From Halomonas saccharevitans (GTDB lineage Bacteria > Pseudomonadota > Gammaproteobacteria > Pseudomonadales > Halomonadaceae): 62,242 bases of DNA. The stretch spans positions 1 to 62,242 of the forward strand of contig NZ_FPAQ01000024.1 of NCBI RefSeq assembly GCF_900116405.1, read 5' to 3'. Shown in pieces: positions 37,949 to 46,561 of this stretch. The position numbers were made by a program, and so were the translations under genes. Positions within the stretch are counted from its first letter, which is position 1; the number at the start of each line of letters is the position of its first letter. The notes below the pieces were generated by a model that was not told the DNA's origin, did no database searches, and saw only the letters and a program-made list of their open reading frames with translations.

Positions 37949-38968
37949 TTAAGATGGGAATCCGCTGAAAAGCCAGGGGCTCAGCAGGTTGATGAGCCAG
38001 CCAACGATCATGAAGTTGGCTAGCAGGATGACGAAGATGGTGGCCAGTAGGCGCCACTGCATGACCTGCTTGAGCATGATGAACTCGGGGAAGCTCGCTG
38101 CCACGGTGCTCATGCAGAAGGCCAGGGTGGTGCCCACCGGCAAACCCTTGAGGATCAGGCTCTCCATCACCGGGATGACACCGGTGGCGTTGGAGTAGAG
38201 CGGAAGCCCCGCCAGTACGGCGGCGGGTACGTTCCACCACTGACCACTACCCAGGTTGTTGGCGAACCAGCCGTCCGGCACGAAGCCATGCAGTCCGGCC
38301 CCCAGGGCGACGCCGATGATCACCCACTTCCAGATCCGCCCGACGATCTCCTTGAGTTCGTCCCGAGCAAAGGCATGGCGCTCCTTCAGGGTGAGGGAGG
38401 GCGTCTCGGGTGCGGGCTCATCGTCTTGGGGCGTCGCGGCGGCCTGCTGGTAGGCCTTGGCCGCGAAATCCTCCAACCAGCGCTCGCCCCTCAGGGCATC
38501 GAGGAGCATGCCACCGCCGATGCCCACGGCCATGCCGATGACGATGTACACCAGAGTAAATTCCCAGCCCAGCAGGCTCCACAGCATGATCACCGCTACC
38601 TCGTTGATGATCGGCGAGGTGAACAGGAAGGCCATGGTGATGCCCAGGGGGATACCGGCGCTGGTGAAGCCCAGGAATAGCGGGATGCTCGAGCAGGAGC
38701 AGAAGGGCGTGATGGCGCCGAAGCTGGCACCCAGGCCGTAACCTGCCAGACGATGCTTCTGCTGGATGTAGTGACGCACCCGCTCCAGGTTCAGTGAGGC
38801 ACGCATCAGGGCGATGACGTAGATCATCACCACCAGTAGCGCGAAGATCTTGGTCGTGTCCTCGACGAAGAAGTGCAGCGATGCGCCGAGCTTGCTCTCT
38901 GGGTCAAGGCCTGCAAGGCCATAGATCAGCCAGTCGGCCAGCCAGGTAAAGACCTCCAGCATGTTCAT
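37949..38968 (-). CDS. ArsP/DUF318-type permease
   Basis: 339 residues with about eight to ten helices. The motif TPFCSCSSIP (Cys90, Cys92) and the repeated TSAGIPLGITMAFL region mark the permease family that includes ArsP, an exporter of trivalent organoarsenicals. A polar cytoplasmic loop at about 190-215 is typical. CAGGGAGA precedes the ATG. Location in an ars operon favours arsenical export, but related members also move other metals. Confidence 0.85.
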   Translation of the reverse strand: MNMLEVFTWLADWLIYGLAGLDPESKLGASLHFFVEDTTKIFALLVVMIYVIALMRASLNLERVRHYIQQKHRLAGYGLGASFGAITPFCSCSSIPLFLGFTSAGIPLGITMAFLFTSPIINEVAVIMLWSLLGWEFTLVYIVIGMAVGIGGGMLLDALRGERWLEDFAAKAYQQAAATPQDDEPAPETPSLTLKERHAFARDELKEIVGRIWKWVIIGVALGAGLHGFVPDGWFANNLGSGQWWNVPAAVLAGLPLYSNATGVIPVMESLILKGLPVGTTLAFCMSTVAASFPEFIMLKQVMQWRLLATIFVILLANFMIVGWLINLLSPWLFSGFPS

Positions 38969-39052
38969 CTTCTCCCTGTGAGTTAGGTCGGTGTCACACA
39001 GGAAGACGTAGCAGGAGGCAAAAGGATACAGGCACGATGCGAAAAATCTCGT

Positions 39053-39595
39053 TTATCCTCGGTCCGCGCGATGACAGCAGATATCCCCCTTCTCGTCGAA
39101 GACGATGCCGCATTGATCGATAAGACGCTGGCGCAACCGCTGTCGGGCCCGACGCAGACGCGCCTTGGTGGCCGGGAGGCGCAGGCCATGGTCGTCGGCG
39201 TAGTCGGCCTGGCGGAGGCCCTCCAGGTCGCAGCGCCTCAGGATATCGCGATCCTTCGCCTCGAGATGGGGCATGGCGTGTTCGATGCAGTTGATCAGGC
39301 TCACCAGGGGAGACGTCGGTGGCGACTCCTCGGCGATCTCGGGGGGCGGCTGGTCCGTCCAGCGTCTGTCTCGACGCTGTTGGTCGATCCACTGATGGCG
39401 GGCCACGCGAAACAGCCAGGCCCGGGGGGAGTCCAGTTTGCAGAACTGCTGGCGGTGAGTCAGCGCCTGGGTATAGACACTCTGGAGGAGGTCATCGGCA
39501 GTGTCTTGGTTGCCGCTGTGTCGGATCAGGAAGCCCCTGAGTTCATCTCGATGGGCTTGCCAGGCGGACTCGATGCAGGGAAAGGCACGGCGCAC
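39053..39595 (-). CDS. ECF-like sigma-70 family factor (SigZ type) with C-terminal cysteines
   Basis: 180 residues from GTG at 39595; AGGAG lies 10 nt upstream. Sigma region 2 spans about 10-80 (DTADDLLQSVYTQALTHRQQ; AWLFRVARHQWIDQQRR) and region 4 about 105-160 (RDILRRCDLEGLRQADYADD, then PATKARLRRARQRLRQ). A tail beyond region 4 carries Cys162, Cys173, Cys174 and His175 (CGIVFDEKGDICCH). No anti-sigma gene is adjacent. It lies 2 bp from the MFS gene stop and 84 bp ahead of the permease gene. It could drive the permease-thioredoxin pair; that is inference. Confidence 0.82.
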   Translation of the reverse strand: MRRAFPCIESAWQAHRDELRGFLIRHSGNQDTADDLLQSVYTQALTHRQQFCKLDSPRAWLFRVARHQWIDQQRRDRRWTDQPPPEIAEESPPTSPLVSLINCIEHAMPHLEAKDRDILRRCDLEGLRQADYADDHGLRLPATKARLRRARQRLRQRLIDQCGIVFDEKGDICCHRADRG

Positions 39596-39597
39596 GG

Positions 39598-40797
39598 TCA
39601 GACATCTCCTGAGGCGAGGGGGTCCTGGCGGTGCAGTGGCTGGAGCGCCATCAGCCCGAGAATCTGCCCCGGCAGCAGCCACCACAGTACCCAGCTGCCC
39701 TGGAGTTCCCACAGGATGGTGGTGAGCGAGATGGCCGGGATGGTCAGGGCGAAGCCCACGGCGTTCATCACCGCCAGGGTCGAGCCCACTCGCTCGCGTG
39801 GTGCGCTGGCCGCGGCCAGCGCCGAGAACTGGGGCGAGTCGGCGATCACGGTGAGTCCCCACAGCGCCAGGAGGGTGAGCAGCAGCCCTGGCGGCAGCCA
39901 GGTCATCAGCGGGTAGGCCAGGCAGATCAGCCCGGAAGCGGCCAGCGCTCGACGCGCCACCCAAAGGCTGCCGAGACGGCGGCTGAGCTGCCCGCCACCG
40001 ACACAGCCCAACAATCCCAGCGCAATGACGGTAAACGACAGCCAGGGAACCCAAGCCTCGGCTGCGCCGAGCCGCGCCACCTCGTGGGCGACCAGGAAGG
40101 GTGTAAGCGTCCACAGGGCATAGAGTTCCCAGCAGTGGCCGAAGTAACCGCCGGCCACGGCGCGGAAGCGGGGCTCTCGCAAGGCGGCCAGTCCATCGAG
40201 TAGTCGTGTCTTGCCGCTCGACGGTGGCAGATGCGTGCCATCTCCCAGGACGAAGATGCCTATCCCGCCGAGTACAGCAAGGACGGAAGCACCCAGCAAC
40301 GCCCACTCCCAGGCCAGGCCCAGGCTGGCGCCGCGCAGCAGGTGGGGCAGGGCGGTGCCTAGGGTCAGCATGCCGACGAGCCAGGCCAGCGCTGCCCCGG
40401 TATACCGGGGCGTCCAGCCTATCACCAGCTTCATGCCCAGCGGGTAGATGCCGGCCAGGCAGAGACCGGTCAGCAGGCGCAGGGTGATCGCCAGGGGCCA
40501 CTGGTCGGCTACCAGCACGAAGCCGGCGTTGGCCAGGGCGCCGGCCAGGCAGGCGGTGGCGAAGATGCGGCTGGCACGAAAGCGGTCGGCCAGGCCGGAG
40601 ATGGCCATGAACAGGGTGCCGGCGATAAAGCCTGCCTGCACGGTGAGGGTCAGTCGGCCCAGGTCCGCCTCGGAAACGCCCAGTTCGCGGGAGAGCGACA
40701 GTCCCACGCCGTTGACGGAGAACCACAGCGAGGTGCCGAACAGCTGGGCCAGCACGATGGTGAGCAGCGGGTAGCGCCGCAGGAGAGTCGCAGTCAT
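39598..40797 (-). CDS. MFS transporter of the arsenic island
   Basis: 399 residues from the ATG at 40797; about twelve helices. The N-terminal segment (LLTIVLAQLFGTSLWFSVNG) and the loop motif GLADRFRASRIF place it in the major facilitator superfamily, with overall resemblance to CynX/YnfM-like carriers. It differs from ArsJ. Position between the CC/Se gene and the sigma factor gene in a tight operon suggests export of an arsenic species or conjugate. The substrate is unknown. Confidence 0.8.
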   Translation of the reverse strand: MTATLLRRYPLLTIVLAQLFGTSLWFSVNGVGLSLSRELGVSEADLGRLTLTVQAGFIAGTLFMAISGLADRFRASRIFATACLAGALANAGFVLVADQWPLAITLRLLTGLCLAGIYPLGMKLVIGWTPRYTGAALAWLVGMLTLGTALPHLLRGASLGLAWEWALLGASVLAVLGGIGIFVLGDGTHLPPSSGKTRLLDGLAALREPRFRAVAGGYFGHCWELYALWTLTPFLVAHEVARLGAAEAWVPWLSFTVIALGLLGCVGGGQLSRRLGSLWVARRALAASGLICLAYPLMTWLPPGLLLTLLALWGLTVIADSPQFSALAAASAPRERVGSTLAVMNAVGFALTIPAISLTTILWELQGSWVLWWLLPGQILGLMALQPLHRQDPLASGDV

Positions 40798-40846
40798 CGC
40801 CTGATCCTCACTGGGAAGACGCCTCGGTGCAAGCCGCGAGGGCTTG

Positions 40847-41131
40847 CTATCTGGACAACGGCGCACCGTCCACGAAGAGATGTCGAAGGCCCCGGAAGCC
40901 CTCGACGTCGAGTGTCAGGCTCTGATCGACCAGCATCGGATCGATATAGAGCACCACATCCTCGCGCTCGAGGCGCGTGAAGTGCTCCGGTGCATCCGGT
41001 GTCCTGGCCTCGGCCACCGCAATGTCCGCTCTGCCGCCACAGCAGCCATGACGGGGCGAGAGGCGCACCGTGCCCACGCCTCCCTTGCGCTTGAGCCACT
41101 CGCGGGCCCGGTCGCTGACCTCGATGGCCAT
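40847..41131 (-). CDS. CC/Se motif family protein (selenoprotein-related)
   Basis: 94 residues. The core is HGCCGGRADIAVAEA with the cysteine pair Cys30-Cys31; in relatives one of these positions can be selenocysteine, and there is no in-frame TGA here. The fold appears HesB-like. The family recurs in ars operons, but its function is unknown. It starts 3 bp after acr3, so it is co-translated. Confidence 0.82.
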   Translation of the reverse strand: MAIEVSDRAREWLKRKGGVGTVRLSPRHGCCGGRADIAVAEARTPDAPEHFTRLEREDVVLYIDPMLVDQSLTLDVEGFRGLRHLFVDGAPLSR

Positions 41132-41134
41132 GGG

Positions 41135-42235
41135 TCAGCTCCTGGCTTCGGCGGTAGCCTGGGCCGGGGCCTCGGGGAAGTGGTGACGGGTTCTGTTGGC
41201 GATACGCACCAGGGCGAGCATCAGCGGCACCTCCACCAGCACGCCCACCACAGTGGCCAGGGCCGCGCCGGACTGCAGGCCGAAGAGCGCGATGGCGGCG
41301 GCCACGGCCAGCTCGAAGAAATTGCTGGCACCGATCATCGCCCCGGGGGCGGCCACGCTGTAGGGTACCTTCCACGCCTTGGCCCAGCCATAGGCGATGA
41401 AGAAGATCAGGAAGGTCTGGAGGATCAGCGGGATGGCGATCAGCACGATATGCAGCGGCGCCTCGAGGATCACCTCACCCTGGAAGGCGAACAGCAGCAC
41501 CAGGGTGATGATCAGCCCGATGGGGGTGATCGGCCCCACCTTCTTCATGAAGACGTTGTCGTACCATTCGCTGTCGCGGCGGGCGATCAGGGTGCGCCGG
41601 GTCACGACGCCGGCGGCCAGCGGGATGACGATATAGAGCACCACCGACAGGGCGACCGTATCCCAAGGCACCTGGATGTTGGAGACGCCGAGCAGGATGA
41701 CCACGATGGGCGCGAAGGCGAACAGCATGATCAGGTCGTTGAGGGCAACCTGCACCAGGGTGTAGGCGGCATCACCTCGGGTCAGGTAGCTCCACACGAA
41801 GACCATGGCGGTGCAGGGGGCGGCCCCCAGCAGGATGGCACCCGCCAGGTACTGGCTGGCGAGGGGCTCCGGGATCAACGGGGCGAACACCACCGTCAGG
41901 AAGAACCAGGCGATGGCGAACATGGTGAAGGGCTTGATCAGCCAGTTCACCGTGGTGGTGATCAAGAGCCCCTTGGGCTGGCGGCGCACCCCGAGCACGG
42001 CGGAGAAGTCGATCTGCGCCATCATGGGAAAGATCATCGCCCAGATCAGGATCGCCACCGGGATCGAGACCTGGGCATATTCGAAGCGCGACAGCGTTTC
42101 GGGCACTGCCGGGGCAAACTGCCCGAGAAGTACCCCGGCGACGATGGCCAGCGCCACCCATAGCGAGAGGAAGCGCTCGAAGAGTCCCATGCCCTCTGAG
42201 GTGCTGGGAAACTGTGATTCCTGTCGTGTGCTCAT
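41135..42235 (-). CDS. acr3: ACR3 family arsenite efflux permease
   Basis: 366 residues from the ATG at 42235 (GGGAG just upstream). Ten helices. The essential Cys is in LGAAPCTAMVFVWSY (Cys141); NDLIMLFAFAP and GASNFFELAVA are further family motifs. It exports arsenite (and antimonite) across the inner membrane. It sits 13 bp after the arsH remnant and leads the intact part of the minus-strand arm. Confidence 0.95.
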   Translation of the reverse strand: MSTRQESQFPSTSEGMGLFERFLSLWVALAIVAGVLLGQFAPAVPETLSRFEYAQVSIPVAILIWAMIFPMMAQIDFSAVLGVRRQPKGLLITTTVNWLIKPFTMFAIAWFFLTVVFAPLIPEPLASQYLAGAILLGAAPCTAMVFVWSYLTRGDAAYTLVQVALNDLIMLFAFAPIVVILLGVSNIQVPWDTVALSVVLYIVIPLAAGVVTRRTLIARRDSEWYDNVFMKKVGPITPIGLIITLVLLFAFQGEVILEAPLHIVLIAIPLILQTFLIFFIAYGWAKAWKVPYSVAAPGAMIGASNFFELAVAAAIALFGLQSGAALATVVGVLVEVPLMLALVRIANRTRHHFPEAPAQATAEARS

Positions 42236-42248
42236 GGTGTGACTCCCG

Positions 42249-42512
42249 TCAGATGGCGCGCTGGTTGACCCGTGCAGAGAGCTGCTCGGCCGACTCCTTG
42301 CGCTCGGAGTAGCGGTCGGTGAGCGCCTCGCTGCAGTCGCGCGGCTTCCTCCACCGCCAGACGGCTGAAGTAGCGGCTTCGCAGCGAGCCCTAGAGCAGC
42401 AGGATGCGCGGGCATGCTCACTGTCCATCTGGATGCCCAGGCTGGCGGCATCGGGCACCCGGAAGCGCTCGCGGTCGATGTTGGGCAGGTCGTCCAGGGG
42501 GTGGGTTGTCAC
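42249..42512 (-). pseudogene. arsH: Remnant of arsH (NADPH-dependent FMN reductase)
   Basis: The first codons from GTG at 42512 read TTHPLDDLPNIDRERFRVPD, as in ArsH, and the last read DRYSERKESAEQLSARVNQR, the ArsH C-terminus. Between them the frame shifts: the expected RILLLYGSLRSRYFSRL segment is readable only in another frame, with a TAG in place of the Tyr codon. Only 88 codons remain of about 230-245. The central flavodoxin domain is lost, so no function is expected. GGAGACACC precedes the old start. Confidence 0.85.
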
Positions 42513-42602
42513 GCGGTGTCTCCTTTCCTCCAGCGCACTAGGTTCATGGTGTCTCCATCGAGACAGGCTTGGTCGTCGGGCGCATGCCACAGCGATGCTA
42601 CA

Positions 42603-42637
42603 ATATATGGGAGATCATATATATTCAATGCTGTCAA
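42603..42637 (-). promoter_or_regulatory. ars promoter with ArsR-type operator (right arm)
   Basis: The inverted repeat ATATATG (42603-42609) - GGAGAT - CATATAT (42616-42622) is identical in arms and spacing to the one at 34385-34404. On the minus strand TTGACA occurs at 42637-42632, upstream of the repeat, as at the other arm. The -10 cannot be fixed. It precedes the arsH remnant and the rest of the minus-strand arm. Confidence 0.65.
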
Positions 42638-42818
42638 CCGAACGACGACGCTTGCGCTGATCGGGAGAGCACGCTGGAAGGCTGGCGAGAGCTCGCTGTG
42701 AGTTCAGATTTGGAGATGCCTGGCGGCGGCCATGGGCAGTTGCATCCAGACCAGGGTAATGCGCGGACCTAGCCGAGAAAGGTCAGGAAGCGGGCTTGGA
42801 GATCGCCGGCAGGGTGGG

Positions 42819-42867
42819 GGGTGCTGCCACGGTAGCAGACCGCAGGAGTGATATCGTGGCGGCACCC
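42819..42867 (-). terminator. Hairpin downstream of the phn operon
   Basis: GGGTGCTGCCAC (42819-42830) pairs with GTGGCGGCACCC (42856-42867) with one wobble pair and a 25-nt loop. It lies just behind phnE. No T-run is present on either strand. Confidence 0.35.
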
Positions 42868-42887
42868 TGGTCACCGTGCTTGCCGGC

Positions 42888-43721
42888 TCAGATCAACGCA
42901 CGGCGTACCTTTGCCGAGAGCGTCTCGCTGACTACCACCGTGCCGAGGATCACGATCAGGATGGTGGCCACCTGGGACCAGGCCAGGGTATCAATGGAGG
43001 ACTGCAGCTTCATGCCGATGCCGCCGGCACCCACCAGCCCGAGGATGGTGCTCTCGCGGATATTGATGTCCCAGCGGAACATCGAGATGCCCCAGAAGGC
43101 GGGCAGTACCTGCGGCACGATGCCGTAGTGGATCACCTGGGCCCGACCGGCGCCCGTGGCCGTCACCGCCTCGACCTGGCGGGCATCGGTCTCCTCGATG
43201 GCTTCATACAGCAGCTTGCCGACGAAGCCGATGGAGCGCAGGGCGATGGCGACGATGCCGGCGAGCAGGCCCGGGCCGATGATCGCCACCAGCAGCAGGG
43301 CCCAGATCAGCGAGTTGATCGAGCGCGAGCTGACGATGATGAAGAGTGCCACGGGCCGAATCAGCAGCGCCGAGGGTGTGGTGTTGCGCGCCGCCAGGAA
43401 GGCCACCGGTACGGCCAGGATGACGCCGCCCACGGTGCCCAGGGTGGCAATGTTGAGGGTATCCCAGAGCGGCATCAGCAGTTCGGGCAGGTAGGCCAGC
43501 TCGGGCGGGAACATACGACTGCCGATGTCGGCAGCCTGGCTGGGCGCGTCGGTGACGAAGATCCACAGCGTGTTCTCGTTCATTATCTGCCAGCACCAGA
43601 CGAATAGTGCCGCCAGCGCCACCCAGCCGACCCATAGCGCGAGGCGGGCACGCGGCGTGCGAAAGGTCCAGACCTGAGAATAGTGGGGGGGCTCCCCGGG
43701 GCCTGTGTCGAGAGCGCTCAT
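42888..43721 (-). CDS. phnE: Phosphonate/phosphite-type ABC transporter permease (second PhnE)
   Basis: 277 residues from the ATG at 43721. Six helices; the EAA loop with GAGRAQVIHYGIVPQVLP and the RESTILGLVGAGGIG motif are typical of PhnE permeases. It overlaps the other permease gene by four bases. Two PhnE-type subunits probably form a heterodimeric channel. Last gene of the phnDCEE operon. Confidence 0.88.
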   Translation of the reverse strand: MSALDTGPGEPPHYSQVWTFRTPRARLALWVGWVALAALFVWCWQIMNENTLWIFVTDAPSQAADIGSRMFPPELAYLPELLMPLWDTLNIATLGTVGGVILAVPVAFLAARNTTPSALLIRPVALFIIVSSRSINSLIWALLLVAIIGPGLLAGIVAIALRSIGFVGKLLYEAIEETDARQVEAVTATGAGRAQVIHYGIVPQVLPAFWGISMFRWDINIRESTILGLVGAGGIGMKLQSSIDTLAWSQVATILIVILGTVVVSETLSAKVRRALI

Positions 43722-44527
43722 TGCAGGTACTTCCTGAGGTAGCTGGAGCCATACTCCGAGAGCATGACGATGGCGATGATGAGCAGCAGGATGGCGCCGG
43801 CACTGTCGTACTCGTAACGGTCGATGGCGGTATTGAGGGTGGCGCCGATGCCCCCGGCGCCGACGATGCCGATCACCGCGCTCTCGCGGAAGTTGATGTC
43901 CAGGCGATAGAGCGACAGGCCGATCAGTCGCGGCATGACCTGTGGCTGAACGGCGTAATGGATCAGCTGCAGGCCGCTGGCACCTGTGGCGCGGATGGCC
44001 TCGATCTGGCTGGCGCTGGCTTCTTCGATGTCGTCGGCGAGGAGCTTGGCGACGAAGCCGATGGAGGCGAAGGCCAGCGTGAGGAAGCCGGCGAAGGGAC
44101 CGAAACCGAACATGGCGACCAGGAAGATGGCGATGATGATCTCCTGCAGCGAACGGCTGACGGAGACGATCGAACGACACACCAGATAGACCGGGCGCGG
44201 TGACAGGTTATGGGCCGCGCCGATGCCGATGGGCACCGAGATCAGCACGCCCACCACCGTGGCGGTGAGTGTCATGGTCAGGCTCTCGATCAGCCCCTGA
44301 CGAATATCCTGCCAGCGGCTCACGAAGTCCGGCTGCAAGAAGCCCTGAATGAAGCGTGCGCCGCGCGACAAGCCTTCGACGACGCGGCCGGCGTCGATCT
44401 CCAATGAGCCCAGCGCCAGCACCAGGTAGGCCACGACCAGCAACGGCAGGGTCAGCCGCCAGCGTCGGGTCGTGATCAGCTGCGGTGGGCGCTTCCAGCG
44501 GCGCGGATAGGCGCTGTTCGCGGTCAT
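43718..44527 (-). CDS. phnE: Phosphonate/phosphite-type ABC transporter permease (first PhnE)
   Basis: 269 residues. The EAA loop [20 protein letters not shown] and [18 protein letters not shown] are diagnostic. It overlaps the ATP-binding gene by four bases and the second permease by four bases. It forms the inner-membrane part of the uptake system with the other PhnE. Confidence 0.88.
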   Translation of the reverse strand: MTANSAYPRRWKRPPQLITTRRWRLTLPLLVVAYLVLALGSLEIDAGRVVEGLSRGARFIQGFLQPDFVSRWQDIRQGLIESLTMTLTATVVGVLISVPIGIGAAHNLSPRPVYLVCRSIVSVSRSLQEIIIAIFLVAMFGFGPFAGFLTLAFASIGFVAKLLADDIEEASASQIEAIRATGASGLQLIHYAVQPQVMPRLIGLSLYRLDINFRESAVIGIVGAGGIGATLNTAIDRYEYDSAGAILLLIIAIVMLSEYGSSYLRKYLQ

Positions 44528-45348
44528 GTCGATGCCCCCGGCAGCCGCAGGGAGATCTGTGCATCGCTGCTGGACTCGGGCTCGTCGTCCTCCTGGTCCG
44601 TGGCCGTCCAGTCCTCGGCACCGTAGATCTCGGTGAGCATGGCCTCGTCGAGGCGGTCTGGCGTGTCATCGAACACCATTCGCCCGGCGCGAAGTCCCAC
44701 CAGTCGGTCGACGAACTGCTGGGCCAGCGGCACATCGTGGATGTTGACGATGGCCGGCAGCTCGCGCTCGGTGCAGATCTCGGTGATCAGCCGCATGATC
44801 TGGCGGCTGGTCTTGGGGTCGAGGCTCGCGGTGGGCTCATCCACCAGCAGCAGCTCTGGCTCCTGGGCCAGGGCACGGGCGATGCCCACCCGCTGGCGCT
44901 GCCCCCCCGAGAGGGCGTCGGCGCGCTTGTCGGCATGTGCCAGCAGGCCCACCCGATCGAGCAGGCGGTAGGCATTCTCGATGTCCTGGCCCGGGAAGCG
45001 ACGCGTGAAGCTGCGCCAGAAGGGCACGTATCCCAGGCGGCCGGACAGCACGTTCTCCATGACGGTCAGTCGCTCCACCAGGGCGTATTCCTGGAAGATC
45101 ATGCCGACGCGCCGCCGCGCTCGTCGCAGCTCGCGACTGCCCAGGCAGGTCAGGTCGGTCTCGTCCAGGTAAATCGCGCCGCTGGAAGGCTCTACCAGGC
45201 GGTTGATGCAGCGGATCAGGGTCGACTTGCCGGCCCCCGAAGGGCCGATCAGGCCGACGACCTGGCCTCGCGGGACGCGAAAGGTCACGTCGCGCAGTGC
45301 CGGGTCGCCGACGCTATAGGCCTTGGTCAGCTGGTTGAGGGTCAGCAC
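44524..45348 (-). CDS. phnC: Phosphonate/phosphite-type ABC transporter ATP-binding protein
   Basis: 274 residues from GTG at 45348, with GGGGAG 9 nt upstream. Walker [10 protein letters not shown], signature [15 protein letters not shown] and Walker [14 protein letters not shown] are intact. The loop [14 protein letters not shown] is typical of PhnC. A C-terminal acidic extension of about 30 residues ([12 protein letters not shown]) is unusual. It lies 77 bp after phnD. Confidence 0.9.
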   Translation of the reverse strand: MLTLNQLTKAYSVGDPALRDVTFRVPRGQVVGLIGPSGAGKSTLIRCINRLVEPSSGAIYLDETDLTCLGSRELRRARRRVGMIFQEYALVERLTVMENVLSGRLGYVPFWRSFTRRFPGQDIENAYRLLDRVGLLAHADKRADALSGGQRQRVGIARALAQEPELLLVDEPTASLDPKTSRQIMRLITEICTERELPAIVNIHDVPLAQQFVDRLVGLRAGRMVFDDTPDRLDEAMLTEIYGAEDWTATDQEDDEPESSSDAQISLRLPGAST

Positions 45349-45425
45349 GTGGCAGGTTCTCCCCTGTGACTCATCGACGCGAAGGCGCGGGCGGCATGCT
45401 GCCCGCGCCTTCCCTGGCTTGAGGC

Positions 45426-46394
45426 TCAGTTGCAGTCGTATTCGACGCCGTTGGCCTCGTCGATCTGGCGGATCACCGCCCAGTGCTCCTTGAAGGTGAT
45501 GGGAATGAACTGCTCCTCCCCGTTGCGACCGAACTCCTCGGCCAGTGCGCTGCCTTCCCACTCGAAGCTGAAGAAGGCCTCCTGGATCGCCTCCTGCAGC
45601 TCGGGCGCCAGATTGTAGACGGTGCCGTAGCTGGTGGTGGGGAAGGTGTCGGACTGGTAAATCACCTCGAGCTTGTCGGCGTCGATCACGCCACGGTCTA
45701 GCATGCGGTTCTTGACCGAGTTGGCGACGGTGGCCACCGCGTAGTCCTGGTTGGCCACGCCCAGCACGGAGTTGTCGTGCTTGCCGGAGAAGTCGACCTC
45801 ATAGTCCTCGCCGGAGACCATATCGAACTCGGAGGCCATCAGCGCGGTGGGCGCCTTGAAGCCGGAGTTGGAGGTCTCGGAGGTGTGGGTCAGGGTACGG
45901 CCGCGGATGTCCTCGACCTCGTCAATGCCGGAACCCGGATGGGTGATGATCTCCATCTCGTAGCCGAAACTGCCGTCCTCGGCGGCCATCATGGTGAAGG
46001 GCCGATAGCCGGCACAGGCCACGGCCAAGGGATTGGAGCCGGTGTTGAAGCCGGCCACATGCAGTCGCCCGGCGCGCATCGCCTCGATTTGGGCGGAGTT
46101 GGACTGCACCGGGAAGAACTGCACCGTCTTGCCGGTGACCCCCTCCATATGCGCGAGGAAGCCATCCCACACCTCGGCGTAGACGGCGGGGTCCTCGACT
46201 GGGGTATAGGCGAACACCAGGGTGTCGGGGTCGAGCCACTGGCTCTCGTCCGCGGGGATATCGGCCACCAGGTCGCCATCGTTATCGGTGTAGCGCTCGC
46301 TCAGGGAGAACTCGGCCTGGGCCTGAGAGATGCCGACGGTGAGAGCGGCGACGGCGACACCGCCGGCGAGCAGGGAGCGTGTCAGGGTTTGCAT
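45426..46394 (-). CDS. phnD: Phosphonate/phosphite-type ABC transporter substrate-binding protein
   Basis: 322 residues. A signal peptide ends at AQA-EF (about 27). The PhnD fold is seen in [19 protein letters not shown], the [17 protein letters not shown] segment and [14 protein letters not shown]. It binds its ligand in the periplasm. No C-P lyase, phosphonatase or phosphite dehydrogenase gene is in the window, so the ligand cannot be fixed. The candidate Pho box upstream argues for a phosphorus compound over selenate or another oxyanion. Confidence 0.85.
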   Translation of the reverse strand: MQTLTRSLLAGGVAVAALTVGISQAQAEFSLSERYTDNDGDLVADIPADESQWLDPDTLVFAYTPVEDPAVYAEVWDGFLAHMEGVTGKTVQFFPVQSNSAQIEAMRAGRLHVAGFNTGSNPLAVACAGYRPFTMMAAEDGSFGYEMEIITHPGSGIDEVEDIRGRTLTHTSETSNSGFKAPTALMASEFDMVSGEDYEVDFSGKHDNSVLGVANQDYAVATVANSVKNRMLDRGVIDADKLEVIYQSDTFPTTSYGTVYNLAPELQEAIQEAFFSFEWEGSALAEEFGRNGEEQFIPITFKEHWAVIRQIDEANGVEYDCN

Positions 46395-46471
46395 GGGAGT
46401 CGACCTGTGTCAGGGAAATGAGGTTCATGATTTATCTTGGAAGCCTTTCATGACTGCGATGAGTCGCCGAG

Positions 46472-46489
46472 ATGACGCGAAAATGACCG
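46472..46489 (-). promoter_or_regulatory. Candidate Pho box upstream of phnD
   Basis: On the minus strand CGGTCATTTTCGCGTCAT has two GTCAT repeats spaced 11 bp apart, in the 7-4-7 PhoB arrangement. It lies about 80 bp before phnD. It is weaker than the pstS site. Confidence 0.45.
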
Positions 46490-46561
46490 TGGCAGGTCTC
46501 ACTCTCACGTACGCGACTAGCTGCTACCATCGCAGCCAGTTCCCCTGCAGCGGAGGCCACC

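Larger units (their letters stand above)
42513..42887. other. Intergenic region between the ars and phn operons
   Basis: 375 bp. It holds the minus-strand ars promoter and operator (42603-42637) and a hairpin behind phnE (42819-42867). No supported gene is seen in between; short open frames there lack coding character. Confidence 0.6.

Noticed and set aside
39596..40726. Upstream extension of the sigma factor frame to about 557 codons
   Set aside because: The extension is antisense-frame noise over the MFS gene on the same strand. The sigma domain starts right at GTG 39595, with AGGAG in place.
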